Origin: Holophagaceae bacterium
Lineage (GTDB): Bacteria; Acidobacteriota; Holophagae; Holophagales; Holophagaceae
Reading direction: 5' to 3'
Assembly: GCA_003165415.1 (NCBI GenBank)
Contig: PLUC01000083.1
Location: forward strand, 24,144 to 56,162
Length of the DNA: 32,019 bases
Shown here: in pieces, positions 8,284 through 16,400 of the stretch
Position numbering within the stretch: position 1 is the stretch's first letter
Layout of the letters: the number at the start of each line of letters is the position of its first letter
Translations under genes and position numbers: made by a program
Notes under the pieces: model-generated
Told to the model about the DNA's origin: nothing
The model's input: only the letters and a program-made list of their open reading frames with translations
Database searches by the model: none

Positions 8284-8844
8284 ATGCGAAACCCATTGCA
8301 GGTGATTCCTTGGCTGGGCCTCACCGCCTGTTCGGCCCTTTGGGCCGGGTACGGCGAAACGGTCACGGTGGACCAGCGCGCCATGAAGAAGCTGGCCCCT
8401 GGCTGGGTGGTGATCTCGGAACGCTGGACCGACCGGAGGATCTACGAGCCCCATTGGCCCACCCGGCATGAGCTGACCCTGCGTGACCTGAACGGGGCGC
8501 CCTGGGGAGCCACCGAGGAGGTCACGGCGGCCTCGCCGCGGCTCGGAGAAACCTTGATCACAAGGCTTCGAGAGATCGCAAAAAGCCGTCAGGCCGGCGA
8601 GCACGTCTGGAAATCCTGGAAAGCGCTAACTCCATGGCTGAGGTCCGAGATGCGCAAGCGTCCCAGGCCTTGGTCGGTGCAGAGCGGCGGCGAAAGCCAT
8701 CCTGGTGGAGGTTTGCCTCCACCTGCGACAGTCCCCTCATCTGGGCGCTTCGGTGTCCGGACACCAGCCGTTCTCGCTGTTGGAACGGCGGCCCCGGAAA
8801 CGGGGTGGACGAAGAACCATATCAATCAGGGCTTTTGCTCATGA
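8284..8844 (+). CDS. Unrecognised protein, possibly secreted
   Basis: Open frame of 186 aa with a strong GGAGGGGGG Shine-Dalgarno just before the ATG. The first 25 residues (MRNPLQVIPWLGLTACSALWAGYGE) could be a short signal sequence. Residues 28-120 look like normal coding sequence (VVISERWTDRRIYEPHWPTR, ELTLRDLNG). From about residue 130 the composition shifts to Gly/Pro/Ser-rich text that may not be coding, so the 3' end may be broken or frame-shifted. I do not recognise a family. Confidence 0.5.
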   Translation: MRNPLQVIPWLGLTACSALWAGYGETVTVDQRAMKKLAPGWVVISERWTDRRIYEPHWPTRHELTLRDLNGAPWGATEEVTAASPRLGETLITRLREIAKSRQAGEHVWKSWKALTPWLRSEMRKRPRPWSVQSGGESHPGGGLPPPATVPSSGRFGVRTPAVLAVGTAAPETGWTKNHINQGFCS

Positions 8845-8933
8845 ATTGTAGGCAATTCGAACAACGGTTCGGGCTCTGGCTGCTGGCCATGGTCGCGCCG
8901 CTGGCGGTCCTTCCTGTCTTACCTATAAATTGA
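8841..8933 (+). CDS. Possible 30-residue hydrophobic peptide
   Basis: An ATG overlapping the previous stop (ATGA) opens a 30-codon frame, MNCRQFEQRFGLWLLAMVAP followed by LAVLPVLPIN, which has one potential membrane segment. The overlap suggests coupling, but the frame is short and has no convincing Shine-Dalgarno of its own. It could be chance. Confidence 0.2.
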   Translation: MNCRQFEQRFGLWLLAMVAPLAVLPVLPIN

Positions 8934-8939
8934 TAGAAT
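8911..8939 (+). promoter_or_regulatory. Predicted promoter of the HExxH peptidase gene
   Basis: TTCCTG (8911-8916), a 17-base spacer and TAGAAT (8934-8939, preceded by TGA as an extended -10) lie in a locally AT-rich patch 77 bases before the start codon. The same TAGAAT box is used by the tRNA-Pro promoter in this window. Confidence 0.4.
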
Positions 8940-9015
8940 CACCCCTTAACCACTTTCCCCAGCGAAAAATAGCCGGGAGCCCGTAGACTGTCCCGAGCTT
9001 CTTCGGGAGGTCCCC

Positions 9016-11055
9016 TTGCGCAGCCTTGCCATCACCGCCCTGGTCCTGCTGGCCGGCTCTCTCTTGCCCAGCCATGCAGCCGGATCCTGGATGGACAGCT
9101 CCATGGGCCTGCTCCAGGGCGAGCTGACGGCCCGGTTCGGCACCGAGCAGAGGCCGAGGATCCGGCGCGGCCTGGCCCAGGTGGCACGGTTCTGGCGGCC
9201 CCAGGACGGCGGGGCGGGGGAGTTCGAAGCCTTCGTACGCGACCAGTTCGCCGGAGAACCCAGGACCCTGGACGACCTGTTCGCGCGCATGGAAGGCGTC
9301 ATGGAGAGCCTGGAGGGGCACCTGCTGGAGATCGGCCGGGATTTCCGCCTGGGCTCCGACCTGGACCTGGGGCCCATGCTGCCGGTGGACGCCATCCTCG
9401 CCGGCTTCGACCCCGGAGCCCACGTCACCGAGGATTTATTCGGCGACAAGCTGGCCTTCGCCGTGCTGCTGAACTTCCCCCTCACCACCCTGGAGGAACG
9501 GGTCCGGGACGGCGGCGCCTGGACCAGCCGCCAGTGGGCCGAGGCCTGGCTGGCGGAGCGGTTCTGCCGGCGGGTGCCGGCCGAAGTGAACCAGGCTGCG
9601 GCCGAGGCCTCGGCGGCGGCGGAGCGGTATATCGCCGGCTGCAACATCCGCATGGACCACCTGGTGGACGCCCGAGACCGGCGCCTGTTTCCCCCCGGGA
9701 AGCGGCTGCTGTGCCACTGGAACCTCCGGGACGAGATCAAGGCCCAGTACGCCGAAGGGCCGGCCGGGCTCCCCCGCCAGCGGGAGATCCAGAAGGTCAT
9801 GGAGCGCATCATCACCCAGACCATCCCCGCCGTGGTCATCGACAACCCCGGGGTGGACTGGGACCCCGAAACCAACGCCGTGCGCCTCGCCCCGGGCCAG
9901 GCCGGGCCGGTGGACTCCGCCCCCGACGCCGCCCGCTACCGGATGCTGCTGGGGATGTTCCAGGCCGCCCGGAAGCTGGACCCCTACTCCCCCATGGCGC
10001 CCACCGCCATCGCCCGGAGCTTCGACCAGGACCGGCAGCTGCCCGAAGCCCGGGTGCGGGAGCTGCTGGAAGCGGTGTGCGGCTCCCCCCTGGTGGCGCG
10101 CACGGCCGGCCTGATCCGCGCCCGCCTGGGCCGCCCGCTGGAGCCCTTCGACATCTGGTACAACGGCTTCCGCCCCGGGTCCGGGCATTCGGAGGCCGAC
10201 CTGGACGCCCTGGTGCGCAGGCGCTATCCCACCGCCGAAGCCTACCGGAAGGACATGCCCCGGCTGCTGCGGGTCCTGGGCTTCGCCCCGGAAAAGGCGG
10301 ACTGGCTGGCCGGCAACATCGAGGTGGAGCCGGCCCGGGGCTCGGGCCACGCGCTGGAGGCCAGGCGCCGGGGCGACCATCCCCGCCTGCGCACCCGGGT
10401 CGGCCCGGAGGGGATGGACTACAAGGGCTTCAACATCGCCGTGCACGAGAACGGCCACGCCGTGGAGCAGAGCTTTTCCCTGAACGGAGTCGAGCACCCG
10501 CTCATGGCGGGCGTGCCCAATACCGCCTGCACCGAGGCCCTGGCCTTCTTGTTCCAGTCCCGGGACCTGGAGCTCCTGGGCCTGCCCGGGCCCGATGCCC
10601 AGGGCCGGGCCCTGGAAGCCCTCAACGACTTCTGGAGCACCTACGAGATCGCCGGGGCGGCCATGGTGGACATGGCCGTCTGGCACTGGCTGTACGAGCA
10701 TCCCGACGCCGCCGCCCCGGACCTGGAGGCGGCTCTCATCGCCATCGCCAAGGACGTCTGGAACCGCCACTATGCGCCGGTGCTCGGGCACAGGGACTGC
10801 GTGCTCCTGGCCGTCTACAGCCACATGATCGACAGCCCCCTCTACCTGCCCGACTACCCCATCGGCCACATGATCGCCTGCCAGATCCAGCGCAGGATCC
10901 ACCAGACCGGAAACCTGGGCGAGACCTTCGAGCGCTGCGCGCGCCTGGGCCGGCTCACCCCGGACCTGTGGATGGTGCGCGCCACCGGCAGCCCGCTGGG
11001 GCCCGAGGCCCTGCTGGAGGCCGCGGCTGGAGCCTTGAAGAACCTAGGCCAATGA
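9016..11055 (+). CDS. Secreted zinc metallopeptidase with HExxH motif
   Basis: Protein of 679 aa with an N-terminal signal peptide (RSLAITALVLLAGSLLPSHA, cut near AAG). The zinc site is HENGH in FNIAVHENGHAVEQSFSL near residue 480. The downstream helix with a candidate Glu ligand (TACTEALAFLFQSRD) puts it with the gluzincins, broadly M3/M32-like in layout. The N-terminal two thirds are helical and unassigned. The exact family and substrate are unknown; a periplasmic or extracellular oligopeptidase is the likely role. The start is the TTG at 9016, with GGGAGG five bases upstream. The 3' end overlaps the convergent DmsBC-like gene by 12 bases. Confidence 0.8.
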   Translation: MRSLAITALVLLAGSLLPSHAAGSWMDSSMGLLQGELTARFGTEQRPRIRRGLAQVARFWRPQDGGAGEFEAFVRDQFAGEPRTLDDLFARMEGVMESLEGHLLEIGRDFRLGSDLDLGPMLPVDAILAGFDPGAHVTEDLFGDKLAFAVLLNFPLTTLEERVRDGGAWTSRQWAEAWLAERFCRRVPAEVNQAAAEASAAAERYIAGCNIRMDHLVDARDRRLFPPGKRLLCHWNLRDEIKAQYAEGPAGLPRQREIQKVMERIITQTIPAVVIDNPGVDWDPETNAVRLAPGQAGPVDSAPDAARYRMLLGMFQAARKLDPYSPMAPTAIARSFDQDRQLPEARVRELLEAVCGSPLVARTAGLIRARLGRPLEPFDIWYNGFRPGSGHSEADLDALVRRRYPTAEAYRKDMPRLLRVLGFAPEKADWLAGNIEVEPARGSGHALEARRRGDHPRLRTRVGPEGMDYKGFNIAVHENGHAVEQSFSLNGVEHPLMAGVPNTACTEALAFLFQSRDLELLGLPGPDAQGRALEALNDFWSTYEIAGAAMVDMAVWHWLYEHPDAAAPDLEAALIAIAKDVWNRHYAPVLGHRDCVLLAVYSHMIDSPLYLPDYPIGHMIACQIQRRIHQTGNLGETFERCARLGRLTPDLWMVRATGSPLGPEALLEAAAGALKNLGQ

Positions 11056-12238
11056 ATCCAGGTCCCGGGCCATCTGCCGCGCGGGGGTAGGGAACGCCAG
11101 TTCCCCGTAGTACTCCCACCGGTCCACCAGGTCGCCCAAGATGGCGGCCAGCACCGCGGTCCCGCTGCCAAAGACCAGGCATGGCAGGAGGAAGCCCAGG
11201 ACGATCCGGAGTACGCTGAACAGGGGCCGCCACCTGCGGCCGCGCCTGCGGAAGTGCGCCTTGCGGCTCAGGTACAGGCCCGCCTTGAGCGCCCCGGCGG
11301 CCAGCGCCAGGGGCCAGTAACCGGTCAGCAGGCCGGTGAAGTACAGGCCGTTGAACAGGACATGGGCGCTGTGGAAGTCCAGGCGGGTGGTGCGCACCGC
11401 CAACTGGTAGACCCGGTCCACCGCCAACAGCGCGGCGAAACCCGCCGCGGCCGCCGCCCAGGCCAGGCCGCGGGCCCGGGGGAAGGCCACCGGGCCCAGG
11501 GCCGTCAGCCCCAGGAAGGCCAGGACCAGGGCCACCTCCCGGCTGAGCCAGGAGCGCCGCAGGTTGCCCAGGGCCCGCCAGGCCCGCGCGGGACGGCCCA
11601 GATGCAACGTGCTGAGAGCGAGGCACAGGGCGCCGGCCCAGAGCAGGAGCGAGGGAAAGGGCAAAGGCCGCGGGAGGATACCCCCGGCCCCGGCCGCCGC
11701 GGCGGCCACCAGGGCCACCAGGACCGACAGGAGGGTGGTGAAGGCCACCAGGGGCCACTCGCCCCGGGCGTCCAGCCCGCGCTCCGGCATCCGCAGCAGG
11801 ACCCGCCGGCACCGGGCCAGGAGCCCGGGATCCGGCGGCGCGGTGAGCACGGGGGGCAGGCGCAGGCCCGGGACGAAGCGGATGGAGGGGCCCAGCTGGG
11901 TCCTGGGAAACCCCGGGGGCAGGCTGGCCATGGGCGCATCGTCCCGGGGCTCGAAGCCCAGGGCCCCGGTGGGGCACCGGGCCACGCAGGCCGGCTCCAG
12001 CCCCCGTTCCCAGCGCCCCAGGCAGAAGTCGCACTTCGCCGCCGTCCCCTGGTCCGGGTCGAACCGGGGGGCATCGTGCGGGCAGACCCAGGTGCAGTAG
12101 CGGCAGCCCCAGGCCGTTGAAGGTGTGCACCTGGCGCAGGGGCACGGCCAGGCGGCGCTCCATCCGGCAGGCCAGCACACAGGTTTCGCAGCCCAGGCAG
12201 CGGCCGGGGTCGAAGCGGAACTGGACCGGCCCGGTCAC
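11044..12238 (-). pseudogene. DmsB-DmsC-type fusion (FeS subunit plus membrane anchor), frameshifted
   Basis: Electron-transfer and membrane-anchor partner of the upstream molybdoenzyme. The GTG at 12238 overlaps the catalytic-subunit stop (GTGA). The first frame gives VQFRFDPGRCLGCETCVLAC, the first ferredoxin motif, and runs to HTFNG near 12117. The conserved text then continues only in another frame as GCRYCTWVCPHDAP, KCDFCLGRWERGLEPACVARCPTGA and a DmsC-like domain with about eight hydrophobic helices to 11044. The shift lies near 12107-12116, at a run of four Gs. About 40 residues holding the middle cysteine motif (the CNHCxxPxC type) are also absent. This is either a pseudogene or an assembly error. 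The fused B-C layout itself is known in this family. Confidence 0.75.
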
Positions 12239-14253
12239 GACCACGGCTCCACCCGCACCAGGTTGTCGTGGAAGGCCGCGCCGTGGCCCATGTCCGTCTC
12301 CCGGCCCAGGGAGAGCAGGTTCACCGCGCCGCCGTGCTCCCCGCCGTAGCCGTTGCAGGCCACCACGCAGCCCTGGCGCAGGCCCAGCTCGATGCGGACC
12401 GGGAGGATCAGCTCGCCCCGGTCGTTGGCCACCCGCACCCGGTCGCCGGCGCGGATCCCCCTGGCCTCGGCGTCCTCCAGGCTCATGGCCAGCCCGGGGC
12501 CGGGGTCCAGGGCGCGCAGGGCTGGGTGCTGGAGGAACTGGCTGTGGATGCCGTTCTTGTTGTTGGGGGTGAGCAGGCGCAGCAGGGGGCCGGGCACCGC
12601 CGATTCCCGCGGCGGCCGGTAGTCCGGGAGGGAATCCACGCCCCAGCGCAGGACCGCCTCCTCGGACAGCAGCTCGATCCGGCCCGAAGGGGTGGGGAAC
12701 GACAGCGTGGCGAAGGCCACCTCTTGGGCGCCGGGGGCCAGCACCGGCCCCTCCCGCAGGCGCTCCAGGGAGAGATCCGGGAAGGGCCGCAGCCTGGCCT
12801 CCAGCCAGCGCTCCACTTCCGCGTCCCCGGGCCCGGGCAGACCCTCCGTGGGCAGGCCCAGGCGCCGGGCCAGGTGCCAGTAGATCTCGGTCTCGGGCTT
12901 CACCTCCGGCGGCGGCTCCACCACCTTCTGCCGGATCTGCAGGTAGGGGTGCCCGTAGGCGCCGATGACATCGGTCTGCTCGAACAGGGACTTGGCGGGC
13001 AGCACCAGGTCCGCCTCCCGGGCGGTGTCGGTGAGGCGGCTGTCCACCACCACCCGGAACGCCAGGGCCCGGAAGGCCGCCCGCACCCGGGCGGTGTCGG
13101 GGTTCTGGGTGAGCGGATTGGCCCGCTCCACCCAGGCGGCCCGCAGTGGCGGGCCGTCCTGGGCCGCCATGTCCCGGCCCAGCCGGGCCGCGGACACCGA
13201 GACCCGCACCAGGGGGTCCGGCACCTGGGGCGGGCAGCAGCCCAGGGGCTCCCTGGCGGCGCCGAACAGGTCCGTCTGCAGGTCGGCGTAGACCCAGCCC
13301 GCGCCCGGCCGGCCCACATTGCCGGTGATGGCCAGCAGCGCCATCAGGGCGCGCATGGTCTGGCCGCCGTTGCTGGTGCGCTGCATGCCGAAGCCGGCGC
13401 AGAGGGTGACCGGCTTGACCGTGCCCAGTTCCAGGGCCAGGGCCTGGAGATGGGCCTGGGCCACGCCGGTGACCGCGGCGGTGCGTGCCGGGGTCAAGGC
13501 CGCGACGCTGCGGGCGAAGGGCTCGAACCCGAGCACGTGGTCCCGGATGAACTCCCGGTCGGTGAGCTCCCGGCTGATGATCAGGTGGGCCAGGCCCAGG
13601 GCCAGGGCGCCGTCGGTGCCGGGCCGGGGCTGCACCAGCAGGTGGGCCCGCTCGGCGGTCTCGGTGCGCCGGGGGTCGATCACCACGCAGCGGGCGCCCC
13701 GCTCCAGGGCCTGGTCCAGGAACACCATCTGGTGCAGGTTGGTGGCCGCCGGGTTCTTGCCCCACAGGACCACCAGCCTGGCGTTGGCCAGGTCCCAGGG
13801 GGCGTTGTGCCGGTTGGCGCCCAGGGTGGTCCGGGTGGCCTCCAGCCCCGCCGGCCAGCATAGGTCGCCGTAGCTGGTGGTGCACCCGCCGAACCGGCGC
13901 CAGAAGTCCAGGCCCACGCCGTTGAGCAGGCCCTTGCTGCCGCTGCCGGCATAGTAGAGGACACTCCTGGGACCGAAACGGCGGCGCAGGTCCAGGAGCC
14001 GTTCGGCCATGACGTCCAGGGCCTCGTCCCAGGAAACCGGACGGAACCCGCCGTCCGGCCTTCGCCGGTGCGGCCGCAGCAGGCGCGCGGGATCCGCTTC
14101 CAGGTAGCTGAGCCCTTTCAGGCAGGGCCCGCCGGGGGTGGCGCGGTTGCCGGGGTGGGCCTCCAGGGCGGTGACCCGGCCGTCCTCCACGGTCACCCGC
14201 AGGCCGCAGGTGCCGTAGCAGTTCCGGGGACAGGCTGAAGTGAAGATGGGCAT
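12235..14253 (-). CDS. Molybdopterin oxidoreductase catalytic subunit (DMSO reductase family)
   Basis: Catalytic subunit of 672 aa binding Mo-bis-MGD and one [4Fe-4S] cluster. The cluster motif is seen at the N-terminus (ACPRNCYGTCG, then GGPCLKG). VLYYAGSGSKG, VVLWGKNPAATNLHQMVF, CVVIDPRRTETAERA and the C-terminal molydopterin dinucleotide-binding domain (LLTPNNKNGIHSQF, GDRVRVANDRGELILPVRI) are all present. In the position that is Ser in DMSO reductase (YGDxS) this protein has Cys (SYGDLCWPAG), which suggests a Cys Mo ligand. No twin-arginine signal is visible at this start, unusual for a periplasmic enzyme; the upstream in-frame extension has none either. The substrate is unknown: S-oxide, N-oxide, polysulfide and thiosulfate are options. 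It forms an operon with the broken B-C gene. Confidence 0.88.
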   Translation of the reverse strand: MPIFTSACPRNCYGTCGLRVTVEDGRVTALEAHPGNRATPGGPCLKGLSYLEADPARLLRPHRRRPDGGFRPVSWDEALDVMAERLLDLRRRFGPRSVLYYAGSGSKGLLNGVGLDFWRRFGGCTTSYGDLCWPAGLEATRTTLGANRHNAPWDLANARLVVLWGKNPAATNLHQMVFLDQALERGARCVVIDPRRTETAERAHLLVQPRPGTDGALALGLAHLIISRELTDREFIRDHVLGFEPFARSVAALTPARTAAVTGVAQAHLQALALELGTVKPVTLCAGFGMQRTSNGGQTMRALMALLAITGNVGRPGAGWVYADLQTDLFGAAREPLGCCPPQVPDPLVRVSVSAARLGRDMAAQDGPPLRAAWVERANPLTQNPDTARVRAAFRALAFRVVVDSRLTDTAREADLVLPAKSLFEQTDVIGAYGHPYLQIRQKVVEPPPEVKPETEIYWHLARRLGLPTEGLPGPGDAEVERWLEARLRPFPDLSLERLREGPVLAPGAQEVAFATLSFPTPSGRIELLSEEAVLRWGVDSLPDYRPPRESAVPGPLLRLLTPNNKNGIHSQFLQHPALRALDPGPGLAMSLEDAEARGIRAGDRVRVANDRGELILPVRIELGLRQGCVVACNGYGGEHGGAVNLLSLGRETDMGHGAAFHDNLVRVEPWS

Positions 14254-14327
14254 GAGCGCTTCGCTCCGTCCCGGGGGAGGGTCTTTTGGCAATTCCAATG
14301 GTGGGCCGGTTCCGGCAAACTGGTGGT

Positions 14328-14759
14328 ATGACAAAATCCTACTACGCCGGCCAAGATCTGGATGCCCCCTGTGGGCGATGCAAAGGGGAGACCAGGCACC
14401 GCATCCTCTCCATCACCGACGGGGTGCCGGAGAAGATCATCTGCGTAAGCTGCAAGTCCGTACATAAGTTCCGGACCGAGAAGGTGGAGAAGCCCGCCTC
14501 GCCGGCCCACCCCGCCCGGCCCACCCAGGCCTCCCGAGCCGCTTCGCCGAGGGCCTCCGCGTCCCCATCCCGGTTCCAGGAGCTCATGGTGGCCGAGCAG
14601 GCCGGGGCCAAGGCCGTCACCTATACCGTCTCCACCCGCTGGGACGAGGGGATGTGGATGGACCATCCCAGCTTCGGCCTGGGCAAGGTACAGAAGCGGT
14701 TGGGGCGGAAGGTGGACGTGCTGTTCCGGGATGGGCTGAAGACGCTGTTGAGCGCCTAG
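14328..14759 (+). CDS. Small zinc-ribbon protein with C-terminal SH3/Tudor-like domain
   Basis: Protein of 143 aa. Residues 14-45 hold a zinc ribbon (CGRCKGETRHRI and CVSCKSVHKF). A Pro/Ala/Ser linker follows (residues 53-85). The C-terminal HPSFGLGKVQKRLGRKVDVLFRDGLKTLL is a small beta domain like those in CarD/UvrD-type tails, which often bind RNA polymerase or nucleic acid. Such proteins are seen in Deltaproteobacteria and Acidobacteria without assigned function. The ATG at 14328 has a weak TGGTGG ahead. It is divergent from the molybdoenzyme gene. Confidence 0.75.
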   Translation: MTKSYYAGQDLDAPCGRCKGETRHRILSITDGVPEKIICVSCKSVHKFRTEKVEKPASPAHPARPTQASRAASPRASASPSRFQELMVAEQAGAKAVTYTVSTRWDEGMWMDHPSFGLGKVQKRLGRKVDVLFRDGLKTLLSA

Positions 14760-14794
14760 CGGCATCTCTGGCCTGGAACCTTGTCTTATTCGTT

Positions 14795-14940
14795 GTGGGT
14801 CCCAGCGGATTCCCGTTCACGCACGCGAACTGGTTCAGCGACTTCGGATCCACCCCCTGGTCGCTGTTCAGGAACTGGTGCCAGGCCGGGCTGTAGAACA
14901 TCCCCTTCAGGTAGATCAGGCCGTTCGGCTTGGTCTGGAG
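14795..14940 (-). pseudogene. RHS core 3' remnant
   Basis: Read on the minus strand, LIYLKGMFYSPAWHQFLNSD followed by QGVDPKSLNQFACVNGNPLG matches the end of the RHS repeat-associated core (YYSPALGRFLSPDP...NQYAYVNGNPL). An in-frame TAG lies just upstream at 14944-14946, and the match stops after NGNPLG, before the usual DPxG. It is a scrap about 48 codons long. In an intact RHS gene this core precedes the variable toxin tip; here it lies 3' of the toxin-like genes, so the locus is rearranged. Confidence 0.8.
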
Positions 14941-14944
14941 AGAC

Positions 14945-15267
14945 TACTCAATCCGCACCTTCCATCTGTTTGGTGATGGCAGCGATGGTTGCTGCCACGA
15001 CGTTCTGGAGGGACCCCGTTGGGCACTCAGCATTACCGCCGCCGCAATCGGCATTCCGATTGCCTCCCGATCCACAGAAACTCGCCACGTCCTGCCACGG
15101 GCGCCCTGATCGCAAAGGGCGTGCTGTAGCGGAGCGGAGGCGCGGCCATTGCCCAGGACGAGCCGCCCGGCGCCTTCGATGGGGTGGGTCGGCGCGCTGG
15201 TTGGCGCAGGCACGCATGCCTATCACTCGCGCTCCGTACTATCTCCAGGGATTGAGCACGCCAGGAG
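14945..15267 (-). other. Degenerate GC-rich stretch between RHS scrap and immunity-like gene
   Basis: No convincing gene. One minus-strand frame ends in a protein-like tail (SLQNVVAATIAAITKQMEGAD, stop at 14948) that could be the end of another effector or immunity protein, but the region upstream is Arg/Pro-rich and looks like a wrong frame. GC content is high, unlike the AT-rich genes at 15268-16681, so the boundary near 15270 is a composition break. Confidence 0.4.
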
Positions 15268-15720
15268 TTAATCAATTCGGACCTTCCAAATAAACTGGTC
15301 CCTTTGAGAAGCCCCTGTCTGTTTTGCATAAAACTCTATTGAAAAGCTCCGCGTGTTGTATCTAGTCTTGATTGCTCTGGCCGCTTGAACAATCTTTCGT
15401 TGCTCCATTGGATCAATAACCTCGTAGACCGTCACCACCGAGTGCCGATTACCAGAAGCGCAATAGTAATTTTTTTCATATTCATAACGACTTGATTTTG
15501 TATATGGGTAAGCTTCTCCAAGTTTTTTGTAAATAAAAATCCTTTCATCAGCATCCGTCGTACTTGGAAATCCATTCAAAAGTGGCAAGTAATCGGATGC
15601 GAACAAAACCTCATACCATTTCCTTGATTCTGGCTTAATTCCTAACGTCATAAAAATGGAAACAATAATGACCAACCCAAACAAAATTAGGATAATCCGA
15701 ACCAACCTCATTTTGCCCAT
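15268..15720 (-). CDS. Membrane-anchored protein, candidate immunity protein 2
   Basis: Protein of 150 aa with one N-terminal membrane segment (residues 4-26, RLVRIILILFGLVIIVSIFM) and a hydrophilic, Tyr/Arg/Lys-rich domain of about 120 residues likely facing the periplasm. No family is recognised. The ATG at 15720 has GGGAG seven bases upstream; an ATG at 15711 overlaps the upstream stop (ATGA). Either start makes it translationally coupled to the toxin-like gene. AT-rich composition, single-pass topology and position directly after a papain-like domain suggest an immunity protein against a periplasmic-acting effector. That role is inference. Confidence 0.6.
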   Translation of the reverse strand: MGKMRLVRIILILFGLVIIVSIFMTLGIKPESRKWYEVLFASDYLPLLNGFPSTTDADERIFIYKKLGEAYPYTKSSRYEYEKNYYCASGNRHSVVTVYEVIDPMEQRKIVQAARAIKTRYNTRSFSIEFYAKQTGASQRDQFIWKVRID

Positions 15721-16109
15721 GGATTCGCTCCCATACCGCCCCACTTACTATCTAGCCCAGCATTAGTCAATACCTGATTTGCCCACCCTGTACAGTTGTA
15801 GGAATGACTCCAAAAGCCATTATTCAACTCATAGGATTTAGGGTTCCAGTTCATTTCCTGCTCAACGCGCTCCAAAGTTCTGGCATCTACCCAATACGCT
15901 CGAGCGGGAATGGGGTCGTGAGGGTGACCGGTATCATCCTTCCATGAACCTGGAACCGTAACAAAGGCTGAAGCGTAATGGTATTTCGGTAAAGGATAAT
16001 ACCCCCTTGTTATATTTGGGGTTTCGAGAAATGTATGGGGGATAATGCTTCCGGTGTAGTCACACATGAAAACTGGGTAAAGGGGTCCATTCTGGTTTGT
16101 TTGCGACAA
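15708..16109 (-). CDS. RHS-tip-like effector 2 with Asn-Cys papain-like motif
   Basis: Protein of up to 133 aa in AT-rich DNA. With the TTG at 16109 as start, the candidate catalytic residues are H44 (LPKYHYASAFV) and N105-C106 (SYNCTGWANQVLTNAGL). A His preceding an Asn-Cys helix is the order seen in circularly permuted NlpC/P60 and LRAT-like folds, common in bacterial toxins. The start is uncertain: no Shine-Dalgarno is clear, and the frame is open from a TAA at 16110-16112. ATG at residue 15 is another option. The protein may be a toxin tip detached from its RHS carrier. It overlaps the next gene, a membrane protein, as toxin-immunity pairs do. Enzymatic activity is inferred. Confidence 0.6.
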   Translation of the reverse strand: MSQTNQNGPLYPVFMCDYTGSIIPHTFLETPNITRGYYPLPKYHYASAFVTVPGSWKDDTGHPHDPIPARAYWVDARTLERVEQEMNWNPKSYELNNGFWSHSYNCTGWANQVLTNAGLDSKWGGMGANPWAK

Positions 16110-16199
16110 TTACTCATCTATTAACATTGTAACTAAACATACTGAAATCAATATACCTATTAAACCAATTATTAATGCCAACGCAGCTGATGATTGTGA

Positions 16200-16400
16200 T
16201 TAAAATTTTAATTTAAATCGAATATAAACAAAATTTAACACTTCAAATAAAATCATTGGTACAACAAATGATAATAGAAATTTCACATAAGTTCCGGTGT
16301 GGTTTTTAACATATCCAGAAGAAACAAACATGGATATTGCTACTTGTAATGCAAATATACCGATAATGACTAAGAATCTCATTCGAGTACCCACCTTCAA
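16200..16400 (-). CDS. Small two-helix membrane protein, candidate immunity protein 1
   Basis: Protein of 66 aa with two hydrophobic segments (residues 8-26 and 41-59). The TTG at 16400 overlaps the stop of the upstream toxin-like ORF (TTGA), which argues for coupling. After its TAA at 16200-16202 the same frame stays open to 16110 and encodes another hydrophobic stretch (ALALIIGLIGILISVCLVTM), so the original protein may have had a third helix now cut off by a nonsense change. No family is recognised. By position it would be the immunity partner of the 16397-16681 ORF. Confidence 0.5.
   Translation of the reverse strand: MKVGTRMRFLVIIGIFALQVAISMFVSSGYVKNHTGTYVKFLLSFVVPMILFEVLNFVYIRFKLKF

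Noticed and set aside
10955..13885. Very long minus-strand frame across the molybdoenzyme operon
   Set aside because: Only its short stretch near 12238-12117 is real (the FeS subunit start). The rest is out of frame with the catalytic subunit and Pro/Gly/Arg-rich.
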